38,605 nt of DNA from DAISIK01 sp036822055 (lineage in GTDB: Bacteria; Verrucomicrobiota; Verrucomicrobiia; Opitutales; Puniceicoccaceae), in assembly GCA_036822055.1 (NCBI GenBank), contig DAISIK010000030.1, forward strand, positions 1 through 38,605, given 5' to 3'. Numbering within the stretch: position 1 is the first letter of the stretch; every line of letters begins with the position of its first letter. The notes under the pieces are model-generated. The model saw nothing but the letters and a program-made list of their open reading frames with translations, was not told the origin of the DNA and searched no databases. The translations under genes and the position numbers were made by a program. Below are positions 1 through 13,000 of this stretch, in pieces.

Positions 1-211
1 GGAATTTTCTCGAATTAAGCACAATTTTACCCACTCCATCAGAAACTTGGGTTAACGACAATCCTGGAGGAGCCCCGCAGATCAACTTCATTTTCTGTGC
101 TCGAATACGATCATCCCGACAAAACGCTCTGAATCCTTCACCGGAGGCAACCCCGGGGTCTGTTCTTTTATGAAAACCTCAACCTAGTGCCTATCGATTC
201 GTGCTATGTGC
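1..211. other. Region downstream of the operon; no supported gene
   Basis: No hairpin followed by a T-run is visible on the minus strand after the small gene's TAG (214-212). A 10-bp perfect palindrome (ACCCCGGGGT) sits at 150-159 but has no loop or T-tract. On the minus strand an ATG at 91-89 opens a 30-codon frame (MKLICGAPPGLSLTQV...) that runs off the left edge. It has no clear ribosome binding site, and the frame also extends upstream without another ATG. It could be the start of a further gene or chance. Confidence 0.3.
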
Positions 212-1039
212 CTACGGCGTGGTTGGACTAGCCTCCAGGTGATAAAACCGGCGATTCAACAGCCCAATGTCATCAATCAAGGTGCCTCCATTGTGAGGAG
301 CTCCGGGGAGGGGAGTCCAAGCGGGGTCGGTGAGTTCGTTTTTGTATCTTACGATGTGGTCGAAGCCCGCCTCCGGGTTGAAGGAAAGGGTCACAATCGA
401 ACCGGTGACCTCGCTTATCCGGAAATCAATTGCCTCCAAGTTTGGCTCCGCCGGTGCCTCGACCGTGATCGAGACGGTCGCTGCGTTGTAGTTCCCGCCG
501 GTGTAGGCACCCGCCCCACCATTCCGCAGGACCAGAAAATCACTGAGCGGCTGGATTGTTCCCGCTCCGACCGTGAATGTATGGACGCCCGGACCGGTTG
601 CCGTGACGTCAAAGGTCATCAGGATGACGGGCGCTCCGATTCCCGGATTGGGTATACCCGACTGCGAAGTCGTCGGATTCAAAAAGGTGTTGTAGATCCC
701 TCTCCGGTTATTAGCCCCGTCGGTTGTTCCAGTACCGGCAGTTGAGGCCGACCCGTCCGGGCTGTCCGATTCCGGCATCAGAAGCGAGTTCCAGTTCACG
801 TTCAGGATCGAGGCATCATCCGGAGTGGTAAGGATATCAAGGTGCCAGGAAAAGATTTTCAGCGAGTCTCCGTCCTGCGGACTGGCGACTTGCCCGAAGA
901 CGGTGATGGTCGTCGTTTCTCCGACTGCAAGGGTGGCATCGCCTGCCGCGATCGTCACATTGACGGCGTTTTGGGCCGAAACCCAATGAGCAGAGATAAG
1001 CAGGAAAAGGAATGTTGGTAGAGATTGGTTTCGTTTCAT
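212..1039 (-). CDS. Exported protein with cohesin-like domain and C-terminal Ig/FnIII-like module
   Basis: The protein has 275 residues. A signal peptide is clear: basic KR at 2-3, hydrophobic LPTFLFLLISAHWV, and a VSA/Q cleavage site after residue 22. Residues 23-193 look like a cohesin: a first strand pair 'VNVTIAAGDATLAVGETTTI', a middle 'FSWHLDILTTPDDASIL' matching the cohesin strand before the YDPxxL position, and 'VILMTFDVTATGPGVHTFTV' matching the final 'LTFKVKATxxGTxxI' strands. After linker EAPAEPN, residues 201-275 form a small beta-module ending RRFYHLEAS, frequent at the C-termini of verrucomicrobial exported proteins. The ATG was chosen because it overlaps the giant's TGA (ATGA) and gives an intact signal peptide. 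No Shine-Dalgarno is visible upstream. There is no lipobox, membrane anchor or PEP-CTERM tail. Cohesins bind dockerins, and the giant upstream ends with three, so a binding partnership is inferred. A generic beta-sandwich is the alternative. Confidence 0.85.
   Translation of the reverse strand: MKRNQSLPTFLFLLISAHWVSAQNAVNVTIAAGDATLAVGETTTITVFGQVASPQDGDSLKIFSWHLDILTTPDDASILNVNWNSLLMPESDSPDGSASTAGTGTTDGANNRRGIYNTFLNPTTSQSGIPNPGIGAPVILMTFDVTATGPGVHTFTVGAGTIQPLSDFLVLRNGGAGAYTGGNYNAATVSITVEAPAEPNLEAIDFRISEVTGSIVTLSFNPEAGFDHIVRYKNELTDPAWTPLPGAPHNGGTLIDDIGLLNRRFYHLEASPTTP
1036..1039 (-). promoter_or_regulatory. ATGA stop/start overlap coupling the two genes
   Basis: On the minus strand the giant ends ...CAGCCATGA and the ATG of the cohesin-like gene starts inside that TGA (ATG 1039-1037, TGA 1038-1036). 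The 25 bases upstream have no AGGAGG-like element, so translation of the small gene probably depends on termination-reinitiation after the giant (inference). This implies one transcript and similar per-message output of the two proteins. Confidence 0.8.
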
Positions 1040-4000
1040 GGCTGCATTTCAAGGAATAGGGTGAGGAGGTCTGCAGTGACAGAGAAGACACCCGATGCAT
1101 CTGCCCATCCGTCACCGTCGAGATCGATCCAGAGGCGGAATTGATATGCACCTGCCAGAAGGCCTGTGAAAGTCCATCGGTACCCATCCCAAAGCGGCTC
1201 AGAGAAGGCACCAGTGTCCAAATTTTCCAACCAAAGTCCGTTTGGTGCGGTAGTCGCCAGGCTTAGGTCGTGATGATCGATCTCAATCTGACCGGAACCC
1301 GCGATTGAAAGATTCAATTCGACAAGCCTACCTCTTTCCGCAAAGCCGCCGACCGGCGTGAATTGGAATCCCCCCCCTGCTCCTTCGATGGTATTGAGGT
1401 AGTTCGCGATGACGACGGCGAGGTCCGCATTGTCGACGAGTCCATCGCCGTTGAGATCTCCCAACAATGGATTCCGTTGATAGGGGTGAAGGGCGAGCTG
1501 GTTGACCAGGAGAATAAGGTCCGCATCGTTGACTGCCCGGTCCCCATTGGCGTCGCCCGCGAGTACGTGGAACCGGGCAATGAAGTCTGAAGCAAGGCCA
1601 CGCCCCGGACCCGCATTGACTCCGGCGCTAAGAACCCGGATCTCGTAGTCACCGTCTTCCAGGTGCTGCCCGGCCACTCCGGGGAAACTTACCCGAGCCG
1701 CCAAGCGATTGGCGTCCCAGGTAAGGCTAAGCAAGGCGGCAGGCAGCGTCTCATCCGTGGAATGGTTATGGATCTCGAGGTCCTCGACCGTCAGGGTTGA
1801 AGAGACGTCTGCCGAGAAGACGATCTCAATACCATCGACATAGGAGCGCTGGGTCCCACCGGGTAGAAGGACACCCGCAACGACCTCGGGTTGGATGCTT
1901 CCAAGGTAGTTATTTTGGACGAGGAGGAGGTCTTCGTTGTCTACCGTGCCGTCCCCGTTGAGGTCGTTATTCGAGTCGCGGTCTTCAACCGGATTCAAGA
2001 GATCCACCACCAGTTGGAAAAGGTCGGCATCATTGACCACTTGATCCCCATTGGCATCACCGGCAAGGACGTGGAAGCTAAAGGTATAGTCTCCAGCCAT
2101 TGCCACCCCGCGGAGGTTGGAAACTCCGGCTCCGAGAATTGCGAGCCGATAGGAACCATCGGCCAGGGCTCCTCCCGCCAGGCCTGGGAAATTGATGGTC
2201 GCCGTGCGGCTTGCCGCGTCCCAAGCAAGGGCAATATCAGAAGCGTCGATCACGGCTCCGGTGGTCAGGTTGGTCAGTTCGAGATCTTCGGCGGTGAATG
2301 AGGCGCCCACATCCTCACTGAATCTGACCGTCAGCCCGTTCACAAAGGATCGTTGAGTATTTCCCGGCAGCACTTGCGTATCGAGAACTGCCGGAACCAA
2401 AGTCCTGAGGTAATTAGCCCGAACAATGGCCAAGTCATCGTCGTCTGCGTCGCCATCGCCATCGAGATCGTTGGCCAGATTGGGAGACAGAGGATTGAAG
2501 AGGGTATCCACAAAAACCTGGAAAAGATCGAGATCATTGACCACCCGGTCGCCGTTGGCATCGCCCGTGAGGACGTGGAAGGCCAGGGTTGCCCCGGTGG
2601 CCAACGGGACGCCCGAGGCACTCTCGATACCTTCAGCATCCAAAACGAAGAGGTAGTCGCCCTCGGCCAGTCCTTGATTAGGCAAACCGTCAAAAGTGAG
2701 GGTCAGGGTATTGGTGGCCCCGTTGTAGGTTCTTGTCCAATTCGCTGGTAAGATCCTGCGGTCGCCCGGCTGAGCCACGATGCGGATGTTCGAATCATCC
2801 AAAGAGTCCTCTACATTGGCAGAGAAGACGACCGAGATTTCATTGACACGAGAACGCTGCGCTTCGCCTTGGTTGATCCGCACTTCCAGAATTTCAACTA
2901 CCGTGGGAGCAGGTGCCACCGTGATGGTGACAAGAACCGGGTCGCTCTGGGCAATGCCATCATCCGCCCGATAGGTGAAGGTATCGACGCCATTAAAGCC
3001 GGGATTTGGCGTGTAGGCAAAGCTGCCGTCAGGATTCAGGACAAGGGTTCCCGAGGAGGCGTCGTCCACCAGTACGGCGGTGAGGTTTGCGCTATCGACA
3101 TCGGTGTCATTGGCGAGCACTCCGTTGGCTACATCCACAATAAGTTCAACGCCCTCGTTTGCATCGTACTGATCAGGTGTAGCGACTGGAGCATCGTTGA
3201 CCCCGAGGATCAGGATCGTCACCGTCGCGCTGTCGAATCCACCGCGTCCATCGGTTACGGTATAGGTGAAGGTATCCGTCGCGGTCTGCCCAACTCCGAG
3301 ATAATCAAATTGACCGTTGGGGTTGTAGCGGAAGGTGCCGTTGCCGTTGTTGGTCACCGTCCCGATGGTGTCAGAGGTATCGAAGTTGAAGACGGTGAGG
3401 AGGTCGTTGTTTGCGTCGGTATCGTTAAGAAGGACACTGGCGGTATCGAAGACGAGCTTTTCGGTGGTCGAGAAGCCCGGGCCAGAATCGTCGTTAGCGA
3501 CCGGATCAAGGTTTCCGGTAACTAGAATTTCAAGGACGTTTGACGGATAGGTTCCATCCTCATCGGTGGCGGTGGCCGATATGGTGTAGATACCTCCAAG
3601 CACGTAAGTGTGGCTGGCGCTTGATGGATTTCCGGGAAGAGTCACCACAGTTCCGTCACCCCAGTCAATTACCCATTCAGAGATGGTGTCCTGGCCGGGA
3701 TCAACCCTCGAGAGGCTCAGGGTATAGAGCGCGCCTTCGGCAACGGTGGCCTGACCGCTAATGGTGAGCGTTGGAGCGACGTTTCGAACATCGATCAGGA
3801 AAGATACCGTTGCGCTGAGGACCGGTAGCCCATTGTCGACGACCCGCACGGTAACCGGAACCAGGGCATCACCATCGCGGGCAGTCCAGGTGAAGACCCC
3901 GCTTATTGGGTCGATGGATGCTCCAGTCGGCGCAGCTACCAGACTAAAGGTCAGGCTGTCTCCAACATTCGCGTCATTCGCAATCACTGTCAGCGTAACG

Positions 4001-7000
4001 ACATCCCCCTCATCGACGACCTGATCGGGAACGGGATCGAGCGTGGGAGCCAGATTCGTCTCGAGGACGTTGATCGAGACGGTTGCCGGTAAACTGGTTA
4101 GCACGTTTCCGGCATTACCCAACGGATCTCCAGTATCCGTCACCGTGAAGGAAAAGAGATCCGATCCGAAGAAGCCAGGATTTGGTGTGTAGCGCCAGGC
4201 ATTGGACGAAACCTGGGTGAGGGTTCCCGACTCAGGTTGGGTCTCGATTGAGAAGATCAGCTCAGCCGATGGTGTTTCAAGATCCAAACCAGAGAGAATA
4301 ATCAACACCTGGCCATTTTCGGCGACTTGAACGCTCTGCTCCAATGCTACCGGGCGATCGTTGACTGGAGTAACGGTGATGCTTACCGTGCCCTCATCTG
4401 TGCCGAGCTTGCCGTCGTCGACGACGAAGGTAAAGGAGTCTTCTCCATTGAAATTGGTGTTTGGCGTGTAAACTACCTCAAAGGTGCCCGGTGCGGCTCC
4501 TGGGGCGAACCCGCTCAGAGATCCGTGGGAAGGAGCGGTCCCGATACTGAAGGCAAGGGGATCGAGATCGGCATCAGAAGCGGTTAGGACAATCAGGATA
4601 GTCCCGTTCTCCTGGAGGCTGGCTGCTACATTTTGAGCCGTTGGGGCGTTGTTTGCACTCCGATCAATTTCGAAGAAGTGGACGTAATCATCCCCTCCAA
4701 TGCCATCACCATTTCCATCCAGTCGATTGCCCGAGGCATCAAAGATTGCACCAGTGCCAGAGAGGGTCAGGCGATAGTTGCCATCGGGTAACGGACCCGC
4801 AAGAAACTCTATCGAAACCGTGGTGGATCCAAATGGATAGGCGACCGAAAGAGGAATGATCACGTCATCGTTCGTATCGAAGTTCCCATCAATCCCAGCA
4901 CCAATCAGACGGTAGTTGGCGATTGAGCGGGCGCTGATCTCATCGAGGGTTTCACTGAAGTTTACGTCGACTCCGCTGAAGGCCAGTGCGGTGGTCCCCC
5001 CAGAGACTGGCAAATTTGAGACTGCGACCACCGTGGGCGGTGTTTGATCTCCTGAATTGCCTTGGAATTCGAGCGCTCCGATGTCGAAGAAATCGAGGTT
5101 GCTGGTCGGGGTGAACAGGACGGAGTTGACGTTTCCGAGGTTGGCTAGGCCACTGTAGACCGATACGAGGAAGACCTCTCCGTTTCCAGCAGAGACTCCG
5201 ATGGTCGGGGTGAGTCCCTGGTTCCCGTTTCCGTAGTCGAAGCGAACCGAACCATCACTGAAAAGGGTCGCCGCAAAATTGACGGGGTTGCCGGTGTCCT
5301 GTTGGGTGCCGCTCCAACGGATAGTAATCTGCCCATTATTCGACTCATCAACAAAGATATCCCCTCCGGTCCCAAAGGTACTCACGTTATCCCAAAGCGG
5401 AGCGATCATCGGGCGGTTCTGGAACTTTTCGAGAGTGTTGTCCCGGTCGGTAAAGCTCTGGTTTCCGGGGAAGGTAATGAGTCCGCTGCTTGTCACGCGG
5501 ACGGAATTGTAACCCTGACCTTGGAACCTGAAGGTAAAGGGCAGGGCCAATTCCCAACTCCCGTTGGAGGATCTCCAGTTCCGAGCCACTCCACTTTCGG
5601 CAAAGAGGCTAGAACCAAGCACCGATTCGGTGAAGACATCCCAGCCGATGCCGCCGTTTGGCTCTGCGCCGGGATCATCGCTCCGGTTTCTCCCGAGGAG
5701 GTCCCGGAATGGCGAAAGGTAGGAATTGGCTCGATCGATCAACGGGGAATTCGCGCCCGGAGTGAAGTTGTCGTCATCTCCGCTTCCCTCTGGTACACCC
5801 GGCCCGCCAAGAACATTGTCCGCCCCATCAATATCGAAGAGGAGTGGATCACCTTCTCCGGTGTTCGAATCTTGCCCGGTGGTAGATCTCCAGGCTGCGA
5901 GCGTCGTCAAGGTCGAAGCTCCCCAGACCCCTGGTCGCCCTCCATTGGTGGAACCCGAGTAGAAGTGATTGTAGTCGCTCTGGAACCCGACTTGGCTGCC
6001 CGCATCGAGGGAGAAATAATTCCCGAGATCAACCCAAAGGAGATTGTTGGCGACCAAGTTGTTGCGGCTACTTCCGGTGAAGCGGATGGCATCGCCAACC
6101 GATTGATAGATCGTGTTGTTAATGATCCGCGAACCAGTGCCCGAATTCAGCGTTATGGCACGGTTGGTATTTGCGTAAAGAAGGTTATTCTCTACACGGA
6201 TGTTGTTACCAGAAATGCTGGCATTAAAGACCACCCCGACAGGATTTGAGTAGATGACGTTCGCCACCAGGGTTAGACTACCATTGGTTAGGACTCCTTG
6301 AACCAGGTTGGCGTAAATCCGATTGGATTCCGCGAGACCGGAACCTCTCATGCCTGTGTGGTTATCGAAGATACGATTCCCAACCAGCGTCGCACCAAAG
6401 GAATCGATTCCGACATGGCCAGACCCTCGGTGACCGAAGATCGTGCTATTGGATACGACCACCTGGTTCGATGCGGAGATCCCCACAGAGCCGTTTTCTC
6501 GCACGATGCTGTCGGTCAGGATTCCAGTTCCCTGGAGAGACACGCCCCGGCTGTTTCCAAACACTTCGACGTTTTCGATCCGGTAGCTTCTTCCCGAGAA
6601 CATGCCTATCCCTTCTGCAGAGTTATTGAAGTAGCGGCCTCCCGAGATCAGCGCGTCATTGCTTAGGTTCTCCACACCATTACCGGTATTATCCCGAACC
6701 GTGAGGTCGATGTATTGGTGTCCAACCAGCCCGCTGCCGACGTAGATTCCGCCTCCGTTATTTGCGTAGATCTCCAGATTTCTGAGAACCAGATTATTCG
6801 TTCCCGAACCATTGGCAGAGTGGATTCCGGTGCGGGCTCCCGTGATGGAAAGATTCCTGATTTCGACATCCACGGCACCATCAATCTGAAAGCCGAAGGC
6901 GGATGCCATGGTATTGTTGCTCCGATCAATGAGAGCCACATTGCCAACTCCCTGAGGCCCTTGGATGGTGAAACCGAAATCACTGGCCCCGATATAAATG

Positions 7001-10000
7001 TTGGTGAAGAGCTGGTAGACACCGGTGTCCACAAAAACGCGATCCCCTGGCCTGAGGTCGTAGGCGCGGAGCAGGGAACTGAGGGAGGCCATCGGCGCGT
7101 CAGGAGATTTACCGCTGTTCCGATCGTCGCCGGGCGCAGTAGTGTATTCATCCCCCTGAAGTGCCCCATCATTGATGAAGAAGTCGCGACCGCTTCCCGA
7201 AACCCTGAATCCATTATCGGAAACATCCCAAAGGTTTCTGTCCGCCACAGAGGTTACCCGTACGAGGCCATCTTCTCCATTGGTCACCGGACCAGCTACC
7301 CAGTTAAAGGTGCCTCCACCAAACCGATTCACCGGGATTCCAGCTGCTATCAAGCTAAAGGAATCGCCGCGGTCGGTGGATACCTCGAGGTCCACATTCG
7401 CCGTCGGCTGACCTGCGGGATTGAGACGAATGACCTCCAAAGCACTAAGGACCGACCCTTGGTTTGTTTCATTGATAAGCTCAAGCAGGATCCCCGTGCC
7501 TCCGGAAGCACTAACGACATAGTCGCGGGTGACTACCCTCCTCGAGGCACCGGTCAGGGCCAATACATCAAGATTGGCTTCTGCTAGGGCGCCCTGAAGC
7601 TCGACCGAAAAACGACGGCCACCGACGGTGGTCAGGAAGGGCTCCAACAGGTGCAAGCGGATTAAATAATCTCCATCTGCAACCGGTAAATCGTAGGACA
7701 CCCGATCACCAATAACCGAAGATCCTCTCCGGTAACTATCATATACCGAACTCGGAGCCGGATTGAGAACACCGCTAAAATCAGCTGGCTGATTGATGGT
7801 TGTGGCAAACCCGCCGGTTACGTACTGATCACGCTGCCAATAACCACTGTCCCCTCCATCCAGTGGGCTGCTGGCCCCTGCGTTGAGAAGGAGGACAACC
7901 TCTTGATCGAGGAGACCCCAAGAGCGCCACCGGATCTGAGCTGGATTACCCTCCTCGTACTTCTCAAATCCATTGGGCGTCAAAATCTGGACTCCCGAAA
8001 CTGGTGAGTTGGTAGCTTCTGGGGTGTTTCCGTAGGCTCCTAGGTTGATGCGACCGCCATTGGAGACCGGTTCACGAAGGAACTGAGACCGAGGGTCCCC
8101 GGCATCAATACCAGGCGAATCCGGAAGCAGATGGAAGTCGTAGCCTCCGACGGGATCCCCATCTACAAACCGCGGATCGGCCGAGAAACTGTGCTTCCCG
8201 TTACCGACCGCGTAGTACCAGTCCTCAAGGGTCGGGATCACCCTGCCCGACCAATTTGCCATCGTCGAGGTGCCCGAAAGGTTGATCAGATTATAGTCTT
8301 CAACAAAGCCGTTTTGACTATTCGCTGCAGCGTCGAAGGCAATCGAATCATTGAGAATGATGATATTGTTGCGGATATCAATGTTCTCCAGCCCTCCTCG
8401 GACGCGGATCGCGGCCACTCCGTCGTGGAGGATGGTATTGTTGTGAATCTCTTTGGCTCCGAGGCCCGAATTGAGGTCAAAAACATACTCGGAATTCTCC
8501 CAGAACCGGTTATTAGTGGCGGTGAATCCAGCAGATGGGAAATTAGCCGAGAAGAAGACAGCTACCGGATTCCGGTACACATCGTTATTATCCAGAGTGA
8601 AGTTGCCGGAGACTGAGAGAGCCCGGATAAGGTTATCCCGCAGACGATTGTTCACAATGGTAATCGAGGCACCCTCGATCCCGCGGCTGTTCTCGTAGAT
8701 TTCATTGTCCTCAATTCTCGCATTGGAACCGTTCACCCCGACTGTGTTGTTGCGGACGATGTTTCCATAGACCAAACCGGAATTAGTGTTAACCCCCGTG
8801 GCGTTCGCGTAGACCTCGCTGTTCCGAAGCTCGGATCCAGCACCGGAGATGGAAACTCCAGTCGACGAATTGTTTCGAACAACCACCCCTTCCACGATCG
8901 ATCCGGCTCCTCCCGCAATCCCGATCCCATTGTTGCGCGAAAGCACTCCTTCAACCGTTGAAGCGGAACCTATTCTGATCCCGGCACCCTGATTGGAGAA
9001 GAACTCACCCCCGCTAACCAGGTTTCCGGTACCACCTAGATCAACCCCGTCAGAGCCGTTATTTCGCACCACTGAGTCGAGGATTTGGATCCCATTATTT
9101 CCTGCGCCAAATTGGATGCCGTCGGTTGAATTCCCGTAGACTTCAAGGTTCCGGAGGATGGCGTCGTCGCTGCCACCAGTTCCGAAAACACCCACATGTC
9201 CACCGGTGATCGAGAGATTCTCAAGAGTGATGTTGTCAGCACCAACGAGTTCGATGGCGCGGATGTTGGTTGAGGTATTACCCCGATCGAGAACGGCTGC
9301 GTTTCCGATTCCGGTTGGCCCGGTAATCCGAATTCCATTTTGTTCACTGGTTATAAGGATTGAAGTCGGTAGACGGTAGACACCCGTGTCGACTAGGATT
9401 TGATCCCCCGGCAACATACGATACGCCCGCAGAACCGCTGCAATGCTCGCCATTGGGGCGTCCGGGCTCTTGCCACTGTTGGTATTATCGCCCACTGCTC
9501 CGGGAGTGTACTCGTCACCTTCATCGCTGGCGTCGTCCACATAAAAGAGGTTTCCAGCATTGGCGATCAGGAAGCCTTGATCTGAAGTATCGCTGGCATT
9601 CTGTTCTGAGGCCTCGGTCACCCGGATTCTTGCGGTATTCCCGGCGGTCTCATTCTGGGGTGTCCAGGATAGGCGACCGTATCCAAAGCGATTCATCGCC
9701 TGGCCGGCTCCGATCAGTTCGAACGGTGCTCCGCCTGCCAAGGACACCTCGACATTAGCGGCAGCCGTTTCGGCTCCACCCGGGACCAGTCGTATCAGCT
9801 CGATCCCGGCGAGGATAGCCGGATTGTTCGTTTGATTCTGAAGCTCAATCTGCAAGCCTTGGCCTCCGAGGATTTCGACTTGATACTCCCTGACGAGCGC
9901 GTGGTATCTGGCACCGGTCAGGCCGACAACATCCAGACCTTCGTCAACCAAGGTGTCTTGAATCCTTACATCGAAGATCCGAATGCCAACCGATGTGGTC

Positions 10001-13000
10001 AATGGCTCAGCAAAATGAAGCCGGACCCGATAGGAAGCATCAGGAAGAGCGAATTGGTAATTCAACCGGTTACCAATCCCGGAAGAGGCGCTGGCGTACC
10101 TCTGATAAACTTCAGCCGGAGCGAAACCGAGCGGACCGACTAATGAAATTTCCTGATTTAGATTACTGAAGAAGGCAGTTCCAATGCGATCTCTGGTCCA
10201 GGAGCCTCCGCCGGGTTCGGCAAGATCGCCAAGTCCTGCCACGTTGAGCGCGAGCACAACTTCTTCAGCGAGTAGCCCGTAACTCCTCCAAGTCACCTCA
10301 TGCGGAGTTCCCACCACCAACTTTTCAAATCCGTTGGGATCCAGCACCTGAATACCCTGAGCAGTTGAGGAAACGGTGGCCTCCTCCGTATTTCCATAGG
10401 CTCCGAGGTTGACCCGTCCCCCGCTCGGCAAGGGCTCGCGGAAGTGATAGGAGCTTGGATCTCCGGCATCTATTCCGATCGCATCAGCCCGGAGATGGAA
10501 ATCGTCGTCCTCACCATTATCGATATCGACGCGGACAATCCGGACAGCATCCGCAACGACCAATCCATTGCCCAAGTCACTCAGACGAACGGTCAATGTG
10601 TCCCCAAAGATCGGCACCTCGAGAAGCCTCCTCCATTGGGATCCGGCCTCTTCGAAATCGCTCGGATTACTGAACCGCATTGAGAAGACACTCTCGCCCA
10701 AAACAGTGTTTCCTCCCCAAATACTGAAGCTGGCATTATTGGCCGCTGTTCCGTTAAAAGGTGACACCCAGGTGACCGCGACCTGGTAGACTCCGGGGGC
10801 CAATCCTTCAAACGTCCAGACCGCTTCCCCGCTCCCGTCCCGGTTCAAACTCTCCAGAGAGGTGCCCCCGAATCCCCGGTTAACCTCTGCCCAATCCCCA
10901 ATCGTTGCAAAGCCCGGGCTGGTGTTGTCAATGATGGTGGCTGGACCAGCCGCATTTGGATGATACCCCCTCACTCCGTCAGCTCCCGCCGGGTCAACCA
11001 AACCAGCTGACCCTTCGCGACTATTCTGCCCCTGCCCAATCTCAAAGTTCCAATCAATGACCGAGCCGATGGTCACCCCTTCCCAGAGTGCCAATGCCCC
11101 ACCAGGGCCAAAATCGTAAAGATTGTAGTTGGCGGTAAACCCGATTTGGGAATCGTTCGCCACTTCAAGACCGACGGCATTTTCCAGAACAAAGATGTTG
11201 TTCCGCACGTCGACAGTTTGCACCCCACCTCGAAGCCGAACCGCACTCCCCTCACTCTGAATGATCGTGTTGTTTTCAATTCGTGATAAAAAGCCCCTGT
11301 TGATATCAACTCCCAACCCATTGTCGTAGATGCGATTGTTCAACAATTGGACATTTGAGGAGGAGGAGCTTGCGGAATGGATAATCCCGACGGTGTTTGA
11401 AAAGATCGCGTTTCCTACCACAGTCGATCTGCCACTTGATGAGATTCCTCGGGTTGTATTTCCGAAAATTCGACTGTTCTGAATTTGGGAGCTCGCCGCT
11501 GATGCCCCGGTGAGGTTTCTAAAGGCTTGGCTGTCCGTCATCAGACTTGAAAACAAGTCGAAGCCCGTGGAATTGTTCCAGGCTTGATTGCCCGGGCCAG
11601 CCGTCGATGAGCTGAGTGAAAAACCAGTGGTGTTGTTATACGCTCGGCTATTTACAATCTCGGCCCCTCCAACAAGGTTAAATCCTGTCGAGTTCCCCCA
11701 TGCGGAGGCCCCGTCTATCCGCCCAACCCCCTGCATTTGAATGCCTATAATGGATCGGCTGAATTGACCTCCGACGATCGAGATTCCACTTCCTCTTACG
11801 GACACTCCGTAAGAACCGTTTTGGCTGGTAGTGATATTGGTTAAGGTTGCATCGTCGTTGGTCAACTCGAGGAGGATGCCAGCCGTCGAGCTTCCACGTA
11901 CCGTCAGAGAATCGAAGACCAAATCGTCACTGTTGGAGCCGTCGGCCGCGAAGATTCCGTACTGACCTCCCACCAAGGTCAAATGGGAGATCTCAACGCC
12001 TGTAGCATTGGACAGGTTGAAGACCCTGCTTCCAGTTACCGTGGTTCCCCGATTGATTATGGCTTCCTTATCAAAGTCGGTCGGTCCGACGATCCGCACC
12101 CCAGCGTCCGCCGCAGTGATCAGAATATCTGCCGAAATGTTATAAATTCCGGTGTCGACAAAAATCGTATCTCCAGGTCCAAGGTCATAGGTTTCCAGGA
12201 CCGAGCGGATAGAGGCCTTTGGCCGGAGCGGGGAAAGGCCGTCGTTGGCATCATCTCCGATTGCACCCGGGGTATATTGATCATTATCGTCGGAGCCGTC
12301 ATCGACATAGTAGGCATTGATCGGCCCGGTCACTCGGAAGAACGCATCGGAAAGATCGAAGACCGCGCCGTTAGCCGCATCACTAACCCGGATCAGGTAG
12401 GTCTCTGCGGATGGGTAGATGCTACCGTCTACTGTCCAGAGATAGAGATCCGTATTGGGAGCCTCGCTTTCAACTTCAAAGAAAGGACCAGCCTGCCCAG
12501 AGATCGAGTATTCGATGTTTACATCTCCCGAAAGACCATCCGAACGCCAGCGAATCGAGAAGACATCCCCGGCAGCGATGCCCTCTCCACCATTCGGGGT
12601 CAGGAGGAGGATGTAGACCCCAAGGCTCTTTGAGGCATAGCGGGTGTTTCCATAGGCCCCCAGGTTGATGTATCCGCCCCGGTTAACAGGCTCGAGGCTG
12701 AAATCGAAGCTGGCGTCGCCGCGATCAATGGCCGGGGAGCGGTCAATTCCACCCGCAAACCCGTTATCAGCAACCTCGACCGGAAGTAAGAAGACCGGTA
12801 AGCCTGAGCCGAGAGGATCCAGTGATGGAGCAAGCGAGCCGCCATGGAAACTCCCGTAACTACTGCGGAGGTGGTAGTCTCGATTGAGCGGATCGACGAA
12901 AAGCGGATCACCGACCAGACTTTCCCCATCGGTGAAGGCTGCGATCCGCCAAGCCGCCAGATTGGCTCGTTCAATCCCCTGCCAAACCGCCAGATTCGAG

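Noticed and set aside
150..159. ACCCCGGGGT palindrome as a transcription terminator
   Set aside because: It has no loop and no following T-run on the minus strand, so it does not fit an intrinsic terminator.
206..745. 179-codon plus-strand frame over the small gene
   Set aside because: It is antisense to the signal-peptide/cohesin-like gene. The translation is rich in Arg/Gly without motifs.
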